Positions 10,601 to 22,837 of a DNA stretch of 64,000 bases are shown one piece after another. Every line of letters starts with the position of its first letter. Within the stretch, counting starts at the first letter, position 1. The notes beneath the pieces are model-generated. The model did not search any database, was not told where the DNA came from, and was given only the letters and a program-made list of their open reading frames with translations. The translations under genes were made by a program, and so were the position numbers. Source of the stretch: Moniliophthora roreri (taxonomy: Eukaryota > Basidiomycota > Agaricomycetes > Agaricales > Marasmiaceae); the NCBI GenBank assembly GCA_001466705.2, contig LATX02000175.1:434001-498000 (forward strand), written 5' to 3'.

Positions 10601-12224
10601 GGGTGTTCGAGTTGAAAGGGGAATTATTGAAAAGCTTGTTGTATCGTCCTCGGTAGTCTTTCAGGGGTTGGCGGCCGAGTTTAGAGAGCGCCACACTAGA
10701 TCACGAAAAAAGTTCGACTAGAAAACCGTACTGAAACGCTATGCTTTATATTGCCTGGGGTTGATAGCGCCAGCTGATGGAAGTTCCAAGGAAAAGTCAA
10801 GATATGAATAGGGGAAGAGTATGGTTGCTCCGTTCTTGTCGTCCCTTTTCATCGTGTCCAGATTCCCTACTTTGCCGATCAGGCAAGAGATGAAATTTAA
10901 CTCCAAGCGGCTGCGTCGCTTTTGTTCTATTCTTTGCATAACTACGAAGGAAGAATAGATTTGATATGGGCTCGCCAATCCGACGCTTGTCGGTTTTTCT
11001 GCTTGAGCGATGAACATAAACGCAGTATCACTGCCATCCATTGAACCCTGCGTTCTGGATGGCTTTGGGTCTGCACAGACGGTGGGCCATATGGTGGGTG
11101 CTAACCCCTCGGATTTGACCTATAACCAGCTCTAAAATCTCGTCACGGATGTCCGTAGAATATTCCATTGCCACTATCTGAATGGGAATTCACTTTCGGC
11201 GAGAACCAGAGGAACAAACGGCCATCCAACAGCTACTAATCGCATCACCAGGGTCCAACATTGAGGCCGAAGAACAGAGTAGCATGCTTTCTTGGGCTCG
11301 GAGAGTTGATCTTATGCGAACGAATGAGGTCTACGGAGGGTGGCCTATCAGGATAAACCGGTGTTTGGTCGGAGAACGGAAAAGGCTGCGATGGAATACG
11401 ATCAGAGAAAAGCGAATTTCTGGTTGATTAGATTAACCTGAAATTAAAAGAAATGAAGATCATATTAACATGCGTAATTGATGGGCACAATCGCAGGCAC
11501 CCCTCGATAGGCATTTAGGCTGGAATATGGTATGAAGGGGCACACTTTGGCGTGACTCTGTAGTAGTTTATAGCGCAGCCTGAACCCTCACGGGTGAACA
11601 GTGAAGGTAATCCGTACCAGGGCCCGAGTTACAATTCACAAAGACTGAATCAGTTAGAATGAGAATCTTGACTCTTCATGGAGCCAATTGCCTAAAACGA
11701 TAGTCGAATGATGCCACCACGTACATCAGGATATGTAGTAATCAATTGCATTTGACTCCATCCGATAACCAAACTTGCCGCAGTGGGCCATCGGGGTCCG
11801 ATGGCAAGTACGAGACCGTTTTCTGGTGTTGTAACTTCCTGGCCTAACAGACAATGAGAGCGAGCGGCGGAACGAACCAAACAAAACGATCTATCGACAT
11901 CTATCAGACCACAACTTTCCCACCCACTTATACCTTCCGTATAAGGAAAAATTGGTAGAAGAAGACGAATCCTCGTAAACTCGGACTCGTAACCGGAATA
12001 CTCAAAATCTCTATCCACGTACAGTATTATTGAGCGGCTTCTCTCAAGGTCCAAACGAGTGGTGCCGAATCGGATGCAGAATGCGAGGTCAGCGTGTTGG
12101 CTTACCTTGGAAGACCCTGAACTTGAGGAAACGGGACGCATCATTGAATAATCATCAAACCTCGCCATATCTGGGAGAAACATGGAATTTAAGCACAATG
12201 CATACGAAACAGCCCTTCTGAGTA
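10601..12224. other. Gene-poor interval with repeat relic
   Basis: No gene is convincing. There is a 168-codon minus frame (12198-11692), two short minus frames near 10739-11168 and an 81-codon plus frame at 11182. The long minus frame overlaps a repeat related to the element at 55.5-56.9 kb, which argues against a normal gene. Confidence 0.5.
11785..11959 (+). repeat. Dispersed repeat fragment related to the 55.5 kb element
   Basis: Aligns with 55669-55849. Shared strings include ccaaacaaaacgatctatcg, then atctatcaga, then ctttcccacccactta and accttccg; most differences are transitions. Neither inverted terminal repeat is recognisable around this copy, so it is an internal fragment or an eroded copy. 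Confidence 0.75.
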
Positions 12225-14602
12225 CTAAACATGCCTCACAAACCAGACCTCGGCCTCTTCCTCAAGGGTACTACCCTGCGGATCTTCTACTTCACTATCG
12301 GTAATCCAGAACCCACCATTGAAGGCGAGTCCGACATTACCATTCTCGTCTTTAGCGAATTGGGCCTGAAAACCCGATCTCGAAATTTCCTTAACCCAGA
12401 ATGGGTGATTGGGGTCATTAGTAGGCTACGCGAAAACGGAGATCAGGGAAATGAATAGGATGGTGTATATCAAATGACTCGCCATACTCAACAGACCCGT
12501 TACATTGAAGGAGTTCCCGCTCCAATGTTGCAACTTGACATAATCAACGAGGACAGCGTCTATCTTGGCTACCATGGTAGGAATGCTATAATTAATGCCA
12601 CCTGCCAGCAGAACGGTGCTATTGGCCACGACGTCCCTGCATTCAGGTTCGCTGGATAAATTGAAGGGCCCGAGATAACAGAAGGTCCAGTTCCCATATC
12701 CTGGGTTATTATATGTGCCAGAGAGCGATTGGAAAGAGACCGAGGGGTCTGAAGCATTCTCTGGACGACTTGTCGAGCTCGAAACGTCCGCCAGCGCCAG
12801 GGCCTGGATCTGGTATCTGGAGATGAGTTTAGCACCATCAAAGCAAAGAAGAGGATAATTGGACAGACGCAGTGTTCCAATCGAAGGGTTCTAATCCAAG
12901 CGCTTCGTCAATGAGACGGTACTTGATGATATCGACCAAGTTTCCTCCAATGTCGTCGTCGTTGGACATCACTGCGACACCAATGTTTTCGAATGGTAAA
13001 CGAGCCATATCACTGTTGGCGCCTGAAGATAATTAATCATCAAGTGAGCAATCAAAATCGGGAATCTAACATACCATGAACATAACCATCGTGCTTTGAG
13101 AAGGAGGGGAATGAATGATTCCTGACAGAAAGGAGTTTAAAGATAATTTACCTCGACGATGACTGCAGACAGTTAGGGCTTGGATGCTATTCACTAGAGT
13201 AGGTAGAGTAAGTAGAATTCACTCACTGTGTCCTCGATATGTGCTGGTCCTTAGGCCGCCACCGTATACAACAGGCGACAGAATAGACTGTACTTGCGGG
13301 GGCAACAGACTTGAGTTAGAGAGCATAAGCCGAAGGGTTATTGCATGCGAATGTCTACTGCACTCACCCAGATAGTCCAGAATCCATTACGGTTACACCT
13401 TCAGCAGGCTTTCGCAAAATCTCCTCAGGAATGACTGTTTCGTTAGTGATAGGGTGTTTGCCCCATAACAGAAGGGTTTGAAGCCATTTCGCCTAGATGT
13501 TCGGGGAGTTAAATCCAATGGAGGTAACGAGATTAAAGAGGCGACAGACCAGGTCATTTGCATTGCTGATTATTCCTGCAGGTCCTGACATGACTGCATA
13601 GAATACCAATTCAATCAAGGTGATCGCGTGACGAAAGAAATTCACCGACCATTCCCGTCCTCGTCGCTGTGCTCTTTGAGGTAGAAAGGCACTGATCGGG
13701 GTGTACCAGTACCTGGTAAACCATTTGCGACGCTGAAATTCTCTCGGGCGACACCCTCGGCCAGATGGTATTGACTGGCGACGTCGAAGGAGTATGTCGT
13801 GCTATTCATCCCAAGTGGAACGAATATATTTTCCTTGACGTAGCGAGCAAGTGTCGTGCGGGTTGAGAGAAACTCAGGGAGGTACCCTAGGGTTTGATAC
13901 ATAGTATTGGTATATTGGAAACGCTGCCAGAGCCGCTTGAGTAAACTGATCAGATGACTGTTACACGGACAAACCTCCCTGAACTCGACCGAAGGTTTCA
14001 AAAACTTCAGACGCTCTGTCTAGCGAGTGCATGAGTAGGAGACAATAGGCAGCAAGAGGGAGACAGCGCTTACAACAGACGCCAGTGTGTCATTCTTCTT
14101 ACACATGAAATCGTGACCAGGAAGCCCAGTACGGTGACTCATCAAGTCCAATATCGTACTCTTGTTACTAGCCAATTCATCTGCGAGTCCCCAAGTAGGG
14201 ATGATCGAGGCGATTGGGGTATCCCATGATATCCTCGGAATAATACTTTCGTTTGAGATCAACAGGCCGGTGCCAATGACGGTGAAATGCTGCGCGAACC
14301 GTTCCATCAGTCTGAAATAGTCTCATGTTACGAACTGAGCGCACCTTAGAATTGGAAGCGATAGGGAAGAGCGTGTCTGGAGTGACGGACGAATTGTCGC
14401 TCAATTTTGCGGTGCCATAGCCCTTGGTTTCGACGACCCATGTTCCATCGGTGTGAGGAGAAACGACGGCTACACTTATGCCACCAGGGGAGCCCCACTC
14501 AGCTAAAAGGCCGTTGATAAAGGAGTCGACCTGGCTTGTGAGGACAGTTTGGCATACTACCAAATCGAAGAGGAAAAAAAACCACAGAAGTGAAAGAGAC
14601 AT
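12225..14602 (-). CDS. Secreted beta-lactamase-fold serine hydrolase
   Basis: Start at 14602 gives a signal peptide (MSLSLLWFFFLFDLVVCQ). Next come TSQVDSFINGLLAEWGSPGG and ISVAVV, then the nucleophile motif SxxK in LFPIASNSK, followed across an intron by LMERF. A second motif, YxN, is in RFQYTNTMYQTLGYLPEF. Then LKEHSDEDGNG, MSGPAGIISNANDL, AKWLQTLLLWGKHPIT, VVYGGGLRTSTYRGH, MARLPFENIGVAVMSNDDDI and a C-terminal exon ending EAEVWFVRHV. The family comprises class C beta-lactamase/penicillin-binding-like esterases and peptidases; several fungal members are secreted. The third motif (usually HxG or KTG) falls around FSKHDG but is less certain. The last intron uses donor gtaacggg after SFN and acceptor gcgtag before PTNDPNHPFW. 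About nine exons; substrate unknown. Confidence 0.85.
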
Positions 14603-15112
14603 TGAAGATGCAATCCAATAACACAGTAAATTGATTTATATACCTGGCACATTGGCGAGCAGGAACAGCTTGCGAGCCCAGGACTCAGGGGGAAAACTCA
14701 ATGAGTTTGCCGTCGTTGACTGGCTACGTAGCGTCAATGTTGGGTTTATGCTAGCCACTGCCGCTGGCACATACAGTCCGCTGTGTGCATCACTGCGCAA
14801 AGTAAACCCAACGGGATTTCCGCCCTGCAGAGACGGGATGTAGTTTTCGAGGCAGTGAGGATAAAACTGTATGGCTGTTTTTAGGTTTCATTCGAAATAG
14901 ACAACTGGCGAATCAAAAATGCTCACCTATCCCCCGTATACTATTGAGTATAATGACAGTGTACCGGGCAAGCCATAGTGAAAAAGGTCTTGTGGTTCGT
15001 ATGAAGTTAAACAATGTCGTCACAATAAGTCTGCATATGGTAAACACTTGATTTGAACGTTGAACCGCGACCACCACCATCATTCCGCACGACAGCCGCG
15101 TTCCTCTAATGC
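14603..15112. other. Divergent intergenic region
   Basis: No gene is seen. It lies between the minus-strand serine hydrolase and the plus-strand kinase and presumably holds both promoters. A TATATAAA string on the minus strand (14635-14642) sits about 33 bp upstream of the hydrolase ATG. Confidence 0.4.
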
Positions 15113-18100
15113 ATGTCTCTACCATGGTGCCAACGCAAAAGTCGCCTACAAGAGCTCCTGAATTTGAACAACGAAGGGAACGAGCTGGCACTTGAACCAG
15201 ATTCAGAAGAAGCTGAGGAAACTGAAGGTCTTGCGATCGACCGTCTTCTTCACGGACAGACCGTCATTGGTCCTACATCGCGTACCAAGGAGCTGGAATC
15301 TCTTCGGTTTGGAGATAAAGACCTTCATGTTTTGGGCACCCTGGAACGAGGGCAATTTGGTGTGGTGTGTGCTAATGAACGCCGAACAAATTTCTCGAGC
15401 TGAAGTCCTTATAGATTGACGTTGTACGATACAGGCACACTGGACCCAGTCAGACTTTATTTATTCGGAAAACAACTAGCAAGGTCTTCGCACTACGTAC
15501 ACGACAACAAAACTCCCCAACGAACGAGCGATTACTCCTCTTACTCGCACTAACGCAGCAGACGCCATGGGTGCCGAAGCTCCTATGTGCCTTTCATACT
15601 GATACACAACTGTCTTTGGTCATGGAATATGCTCAAGGCGGGAGCCTCTGGGAGGTTTTGTGTTCGAGTTCCCGATACGGAGCGGCGGAAGCTCTGTGTC
15701 TTGCGGAAAGCGATCTCAAATGGTGGATACCACAAGTCATCTCAGCGCTTTCCTGGTGTCACTCCCAAGGGTTTGCACATCGAGATGTGAAGCCTCATAA
15801 CTTTGTGCTCACCGCTCCCGAGGCACGGATTCAACTAATCGATTTTGGATCGGCGTCTCGATTGGAAGGCAGAGAGGATTGTTCTGTTCCCGTTGGCACA
15901 TGTGACTACGTGTCCCCAGAGGTCTTGAAGGCTCATGAGGCCGCATTAGTCAGACTGGAACTTGAGGAGGAGGAGGAGGAAGAGTCAGGCCCTCATAACA
16001 ATCACTCCAAGTCGGCTAGAAAAGTTTCGACACCGTTGATACGTACAGAAGACGAGGTGTATGGCTTGGAGACAGATTGGTGGAGTGTTGGGGCAATGGC
16101 GTATGAGCTGGTCTACGGTATTGCTCCCTTCTTCGCCGAAGATGTGCGAAGGACGTACGTAAGGATAATGGATTTTAAGGTATGTTCAGTATGTTAACAT
16201 GTCACTTTGATACTCATCTGTTGGTATTTGCAGGACAGCCTTCGGTTCGATCACCGCATGGATGGTGAGGTTTCACTCAACCTTCGGAATCTATTGAAAA
16301 GGTTGTACCTTTGTCCTGCCTTCTACTGCGCTAGCTAATATCATTACCCAGGCTTCTCAACGACGCAGAATTCAGAATTGGGCGCTCGCTCGGTATCGAT
16401 GAATTTAAACAACATTCTTGGTTCGAAGGCGTGAATTGGGAAGCGCTTCATCTTCGTATGTTATTTATCCGCTCATGGATTTCTACAAGTTCAAGATTCG
16501 ATAACCATAGAACGACCCCCCAAAGGTTTACACCTTCCTCAATTTGTTTATGCCGGTCAAGGCTCAAGTCCTGGCCCCAATCACTCCCGGAGTACCGCTG
16601 AGCATTCACAGGGTTTTCAGTTCTCGGCCTTCTTTCAATCCTCTTCGGCCGACATTCCCTCTCACGTTGATGTAGAGGAGCCAGAAGTGGACCCTTCAAC
16701 ACCAGGGCTATCCATTCTTCATTCTCGGTCATCATCATTGAGCTCATCTGGGTCCAATCCATGGCTTGGATGGACATGGGGTCCCAAGTCCGATGCATTT
16801 GACGGCGAGTCTGAAGTCCAGGTAGCTAATCAAGTTGAGGAAGCAGGAACTACACCCCGTCCCCGTAGATTCCTTGAGACACCTTCTCTGACGACTCCAC
16901 GGCCGCAATCCGGCCAAACTCTCAGTGTACCTGCATCCACATCTTGGAGTACGTTCAGCACACCCATTCAAGGACAAGCCTTTACGCGACCCGGAGTGAC
17001 ACCTTACAGGACAGTTATCACACCATTTCGGACACCGTACCAGACACAGACTGTCCCAGCTGGTCTGTACACTCCCCACGTCAGAACTAGTATGCACTAT
17101 ACGCCGAATCCAAGAGCAGCAGGCATGTTCTATACACCTGACCCAAGGGCTGCCAGTCTTTATTATACGCCCAAACAAGGCATGGGGTCCACTCCACTCC
17201 CGACATCGATGAGACGTCGACCGTTGAGCGATCGGCAGGCGATGGCTGCACTAATTGACTGTGTTGGGATGAGTGCGAGAAAAAGGGTTATGGAAAGCGG
17301 AAGAAGGTGCCGAATTCTCGGTGCAACTATGTTTGGGACTGGAAAGAGCAGCATGAAGGAGGATACTAGGAAAGATGGCACCAGCGGTTTTGATCTGAGA
17401 CGGTTCGCGAGTGGTGTCGATTTTGAACCTTCTGGAGAGAGTCGACCAAAGGCACCTGGCACAGCGACGACGGGTACTGGAACGGGTAAATCAAGGAAGG
17501 AATTGAGGTTTGCAATTGAAGCTGACAGGTCGTGGTCGCGGTCTCGTTCTCGCTCCCATTCTGTGGACAGGGATGTTGTTGGCAGAGATCGGTCGAGATC
17601 AGATTACTTTGACTATCCTTCACTGGCTTTGTCCGAGCGGGTTCAGGAGAGGATGTCCAGGAGAAAGAACGGCTTGAGGTTAGACTTGGCTTCTATCGCT
17701 CCCGGAAGGAAGAGTTTGGCTGTTGGTAATGGGGAGAGCGACGACGAAAATACAGAATTCTTCCAAAGCGATCGATCTTCATATCGCTCGCGTTCTCAGT
17801 CATTATCTCAGCAGCGGGAGCCCTTGGAACAGGATACAGATTCCGATCTGGAGTCAATAACAACTACTACTACCGGATCTTCTGTCCCCCCCAGTCCTAG
17901 CCCATCTCCACGGCCTGGATCAGTTGCTTCAGGCATGCTTAGTCGGTTAAGTGCCGGTCGTAGCCAAACACCCACACTGACGATGACGTTCTTTGGGGCT
18001 GGAAGTGGTAGATTCAAGGGTAATGTAACATCTGCGCTTCGGGAAGATTCTACGTCGCGGTCTAGAGCCTTCTCTCTTCCACCGCCTCCGAGCCCAACGG

Positions 18101-18381
18101 AAGGCTTGCTTTCTTCCACGACTACGAACGGATCAAAAGCTTCCCATAATTCGTATCTTTCGCCATCCCACTTCACCTCCTCTACCTCGAGTTCCAACTC
18201 GAACAGTATAACGAAACACACACACGACTCCTCTATTTCTACGATAGCGTCTGTCTTGGACGCACCTCTCGATGAGATGGGAGCGAAGCATGAAAAAATG
18301 ATGCGGGATATTGAAATGTTGGAAGAGAGGTTACGCAGATATAGAACTGAGGGTGTACGAGCGTTATCTGGGACCTGTTAG
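15113..18381 (+). CDS. Serine/threonine protein kinase, AGC/DMPK-like, with a long disordered tail
   Basis: Five exons (15113-15364, 15415-16179, 16234-16301, 16352-16455, 16511-18381) give about 1019 residues. Kinase parts in order: glycine loop LGTLERGQFGV split by intron 1, TLFIRKTTSKVFALRTR with the ATP lysine, MEYAQGGSL, catalytic loop FAHRDVKPHNFVL, metal motif LIDFGSAS, VGTCDYVSPEVL, and TDWWSVGAMAYELVYGIAPF. An acidic insert (EEEEEEE) lies in the C-lobe. The kinase core ends near residue 390. The tail of about 600 residues is Ser/Pro/Arg-rich with repeats built on YTP(N/D)PRAA and RS dipeptides (WSRSRSRSHS), and ends in a short coiled coil (HEKMMRDIEMLEERLRRYRT). The catalytic residues look intact. 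In relatives such kinases act in polarity and cytokinesis pathways; that role is inferred here. Confidence 0.85.
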
Positions 18382-20411
18382 ATTTATAGAGATCATCTTA
18401 CTGTATTCATTGTCAGTGTAGCAAGCTAATGTACTTGTGTGTTGTTTTCAATAGAGGGAGGATGGATTCATTCGTGATCTGATCATTGTTCTAGAATGTT
18501 CTCTCTTCCCCCCTTCTCCGTCTTCGTGTCCCTGAGTGGATGCGAAGTTTCTTCCAGTCGATCTTCATCCTGAGCCAAAAGGTCTTCCAGACTTGCTGAG
18601 AGATGCAAATTGTATCCCGGAATTTGTGACCTGTCCCAGGTCCCTCACCGACGCCTGCAAGTTCACTGCAACCATTACTGCCTCAGCCCTTCTGCACGTA
18701 TAGTGTTCCTCTATATTTCTTTCACCCGTCGCTGTCGTCCACAAATATGTATACTCCAAAACCGCGGTGTGATATAAGCAGCGAAACAGACTAGGTTCTA
18801 GGTGGGTTTTACAACATAATATAGAACTTCAGCTGTCGAACTGACGCCAACCTCAATACTTAGGCTAGATCCCTCTCTTCATTATTCCCCCACGTCAAAG
18901 CGATTGCATTCCCTTGCTATTCGAACACCCCCGCTCGATGCCTCAATTTTGAGCGACGACTACGTTATTCGCTCTAAGCTCGCATGTGCTACAGTAATTT
19001 TTAACTGTGATTCGTGAGTCTGCCCCTCTACACAGTTCGGTACGTTCCCGTTCGCCGCTTTGAGTCTCGCAAATGTTCATTTTCTCGGTATGTTCAACAG
19101 AATGGTGCAAGTTCAGTGTTGAGACTGTAGGCGGGTACATTGCACGCATTGTCATTTTTTTTAGACTGGTGTGTGATATCATTGGTAGTTTTGAGTCGAA
19201 TCGCTCATATCTGTGCCAGGATACGCGTTTTGAGTCGTGTTCTCGAGTATTCACGAATCAACTTGGACGTTCTGGTTATTGAACTCAACGTAGTTGGTTT
19301 ACCGCTCAAAATGCTATCACCTCGAGAGAGTGAACTCGGATTCGTTCCAATCAGCAGGCATCCGCTGGCTTACAAGCTTCCATGTCCGATGACAACTTCT
19401 CAAGTGCTTTTCAAGGGGAATGATGTCCACAGCTTGAACCTTTGAATCGCCTCACTTCTCCGTACTCTGAAATGCTCCTTGATCTTAGAATCGTATTAGC
19501 GAGGGCTTCGTTACCTCGGAACATCTTCCGTACATCGTCGCCACCGTGCAACGATTGTTCTGCAATGTTCGCAACCGTGCAGTCCTACATTCAGCAATGC
19601 AGGTTTCGTGTGATATCAAATCACACATCGCAGGTGGGATCGTGTATCCAGTGGTTATTCAAATCCTACTTGGTACCCACAACCCTGAAAGGCTAGGTGG
19701 ATGCCCAACGTCAACGCGCACAAGGATTTCGTTTTCCCGTCTGAAAACACAGTATCGTTCATCTAATGGAGCAATTCCTGACTCGAGGGCGAATGTTCGC
19801 ATGCACGGAATCCAAGTAGATTATTACCTCCTCCGAACCTTTGCCACTGCACTGGAAAGTCAGGCGATAGGAAGAGTTTGCAAATTCAAGGTATAGTCTC
19901 CACACAAACGTGCATTTGCTGCGAGAAGGAGAGCTTATTTTCCACCCAAAGTGCTTCTATTCAATTTGATTTCCGAAATAATCAGAAATTGTGATCTCCA
20001 GAGAATCTCGAGGGCACATCTCGACTTGTACGCTCGCGATGATCATACACGTCATAGTCTCGGGGCGGGGACTTTTCCTCGATACATGTGTTCGCCATCA
20101 AAAAACCAAGTATTCTGGATACGCCGCAACTCATTCAATTCCGCTGCGGTCTGAATTCACCCAAGAAACAACCGGCCTCCGTATTCAGCCACCATATGTT
20201 GCCTCGTAGGCGATGCAGCGGTTTACTCCACTATCATTTGGTGGTAACCATATGACCTCTGACTTCATTCGACACGAACCGGTAGTTGATCGATTATTTC
20301 TGGTATAAAAAGCTCGTATTCTGGACACACATTCTTCAGTTTGACCTTTGCATCGACATCTCCTGCGCTGCGCTCACCGCCCTCAGCTCATTTCCTAACT
20401 CGCTGCCCGCC
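18382..20411. other. 2 kb stretch without a recognised gene
   Basis: Only short interrupted frames on both strands, no recognisable domain and no clear repeat. It holds the kinase 3' region and, at its right end, the thaumatin-like gene's promoter. Confidence 0.45.
20304..20310 (+). promoter_or_regulatory. TATA box of the thaumatin-like gene
   Basis: TATAAAA about 100 bp upstream of the ATG at 20412, in a pyrimidine-rich context continuing to the start codon. Position fits a strongly expressed fungal gene. Confidence 0.45.
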
Positions 20412-21658
20412 ATGAAAGGACTCTTTGCTCTCGTACCTCTCGCCGTCGCCTCGGCTGTCAGCGCACGTACGTTCACAGTAAAGAACAACTGTGCCTATAC
20501 CGTTTGGTGAGCTCTCCGCTTGCCACAAGGATTGTTGAGCATCTCTGACCTGAAACTCCACAGGCCTGGAGTGCGTTGCTAACGATAAACATCCGTGGTT
20601 GTTTTCTAATCTTCCCGCAGATGTTTACCGACCCCAACGTTGGCCCTGCCCGCCCGGATCATCCGACTGGGTAAGAAATAACATTTCCTCGCGGACGTTG
20701 TATTGATGGCCATTTCGTTCGCAGATGGGAAGCTGCGCCTGGTACTGAGGTGTCTTTCAATGTACCAAATGATTGGAAAGCAGGAAGAATCTGGGCAAGT
20801 CACTCGTAGCTTTGGCTCCTGCAACATAAGCTTATTAATGTTGACTAGGGCCGAAAAGAATGCGACTTCTCCACCAACCCTGGACCCACTTCTTGTGTCA
20901 GCGGTGGATGTAACGGGTGGCCTGGAGTGTGCCGCTGAAGCTGGTACCGGTGTCCCACCGGCAAGCGTAGGGCGAGCATTCTCTTTTTCTTCTTTTGTAT
21001 CTGCATGATTAACGCACATTTTAGAGAATGGACTCTTCAAGGAGACGCCAACCTCGATTACTATGATGGTGAATCCCGTTTGGATTATTGTCATTACTTT
21101 ACTCATACACAGAGTCTAGTTTCCCTTGTTGATGGGTTCAACATTCCTATGGCAATTACTAACAACGTGAACTGCCCTGTGGCTGACTGCCCGGTCGACC
21201 TGAACGCAAACTGTGAGTGATGCCATTGCTCTCTCCATTGACTTTACAGATACTGACGCTACTGAATCCGCAGGTCCAGCAGAGCTTGCATCAGCTGCAG
21301 GTGAGTTGTCGCCAGCATCAGACTAGGTAAAGTGAATCCTCAAGCGAACCGGTGAACAGGTTGCGCATCAGCCTGTTTTGCAAACCTGGACGGAAACCAG
21401 CAAGATTCTGCAAACTGCTGCAGTGGGTCACACAGCACCCCTGATACCTGCCCTCCCAGCGGCGTTCAATTCTACGATTTCTTCAGTGCGTTTTGGCTTT
21501 CCTGTAGCTTCGGGGATGTACATACTGACCATTCGGCACATACAGAGGGTGCCTGCCCCAATTCTTATGCTTACGCATACGACGAAAGCAGCAACACTGC
21601 ACTCTGGACTTGCGACTCCTCTTTGAACGCCGATTACACCCTCACCTTCTGCCCTTGA
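20412..21658 (+). CDS. Thaumatin-like protein, small secreted type, with an apparent frameshift
   Basis: A signal peptide (MKGLFALVPLAVASAVSA) precedes ARTFTVKNNCAYTVW. Exon 2 is only 7 nt (20564-20570). Then MFTDPNVGPARPDHPTGWEA, VSFNVPNDWKAGRIW, GRKECDFSTNPGPTSCVSGG, and after the lesion ECAAEAGTGVPPAS, EWTLQGDANLDYYD, VSLVDGFNIPMAITNNVNCP, SANCCSGSHSTPDTCPPSG and a C-terminus ending ADYTLTFCP. The 16-cysteine thaumatin pattern, RIWGR and the DSANCCSG block are all recognisable; relatives bind or cut cell-wall beta-glucans in mushrooms. The intron at 20795-20848 has a GC donor. The frame is broken near 20915-20917 by one extra G, leading to a stop at 20936-20938, and the next donor (20967) is out of phase with the following exon. 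Either a recent pseudogene or sequence errors. Confidence 0.7.
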
Positions 21659-22837
21659 GATTATGTTGGGCGGAAAATGAAAGGACCCTCAAAGCATACC
21701 ATGTACTAGATTATTGCCGCAATGTGCATTGTATTTATTTCCTCCTTCATCCAAAGCGATTGCCACATTCTACTGTAGAATTTCTCGTGAGGCCTGAAAT
21801 GTTCTCACGAATAAACCTCCCTCGCTGACCACGACTTACTGTGATTTCTGGAGGCCCTAGCCTCTGAAGAATAAGACCTTATGTGCATGTTTATTTCTGA
21901 CGTTTACCATCACCCTCCACATCTCGTCGCTCTGCCATAAAACCTGTCGCCAGGCTCCAAAATAACTCGTGATGAGGACGCTCACTGCATTCTCGCCTGT
22001 CAAGCTGACTCTTCATCATTCGTATTTCAATTATTCGAAACCTTGCTGCATAGCCCTAGCGCAAACTGATACTGTATCTGTCGTCAAGTTAGACGAGTAG
22101 CATCTGTGATCTAGTCAACGATCCAGCATCCTGGACATGGGCGCAAACAGCGATGAGACAACTACAGGGCAGGAAGGATGATGTATCAGTCAGCTTATCT
22201 GAGGAAAGCGTATATGGAACTAGCGTTACTAACAAGAACCTGTGTACACTATATACAATTGCGAGCGACCGAACAATCACTGTGCGATGGTATATTGATT
22301 GGCAGCGCTGTGTCGTTGGGGTAGTTGCACTCGATTGGATCCTCTGCACGTCTCCGGAACAACATCTGCTCATCGCATTAGAGTGGGGCAGGGATGTCCC
22401 TGGTGACGTAGCCAGCGGTTGTCGCACAGGTTTCAAGAGCAAAAAGTCCATACAAGGGAGCAAAAATTTATCACGCTGTGTGATTTACAAAGTCGCAGGT
22501 TTCACCGAACTAGATACGGTTTGAACTACACCGTTGCAACCCACGGAGGCTATTCCGACTCGTCACGGAGTAGCCTCCGTCAAGATCCTCATGCAGGTGC
22601 TCGCGAAAGCTTGGAATCCGATGAAAAAGAGTTCTGAGGAAGAAATCTGAAGACAGAGGGACCACTGAGGCAATTCTAGACCCATGATGTCTCTCCAATA
22701 ATGACATGGGGTCCGGACTCGAGAAATGGAGTTCGAGGCTGGAATGTAGAATATTTCATAATGCATGTGACCCCCAGCCACGTGGGAGTGTAGTACTTGA
22801 GACCCTTGGAAGCTCTCATTCTTATACTTCAACTACA
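21659..22837. other. Intergenic region
   Basis: No convincing gene. A 123-codon plus frame at 22153 shows no recognisable motif. A perfect 10-bp inverted repeat lies at 22543-22580. Confidence 0.4.
22543..22580. repeat. Short inverted repeat (hairpin)
   Basis: ACGGAGGCTA at 22543-22552 is perfectly complementary to TAGCCTCCGT at 22571-22580, with an 18-nt loop. It lies about 260 bp upstream of the next gene's ATG. Function unknown. Confidence 0.5.

Noticed and set aside
10739..11168. Short minus-strand frames upstream of the SDR gene
   Set aside because: Frames are interrupted and cannot be joined by convincing splice sites; no motif.
11692..12198. 168-codon minus frame
   Set aside because: It overlaps a dispersed repeat, has no domain or start context, and the other repeat copy has stops in the matching frame.
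22153..22524. 123-codon plus frame
   Set aside because: No motif, no signal peptide, no splice partners; likely chance.
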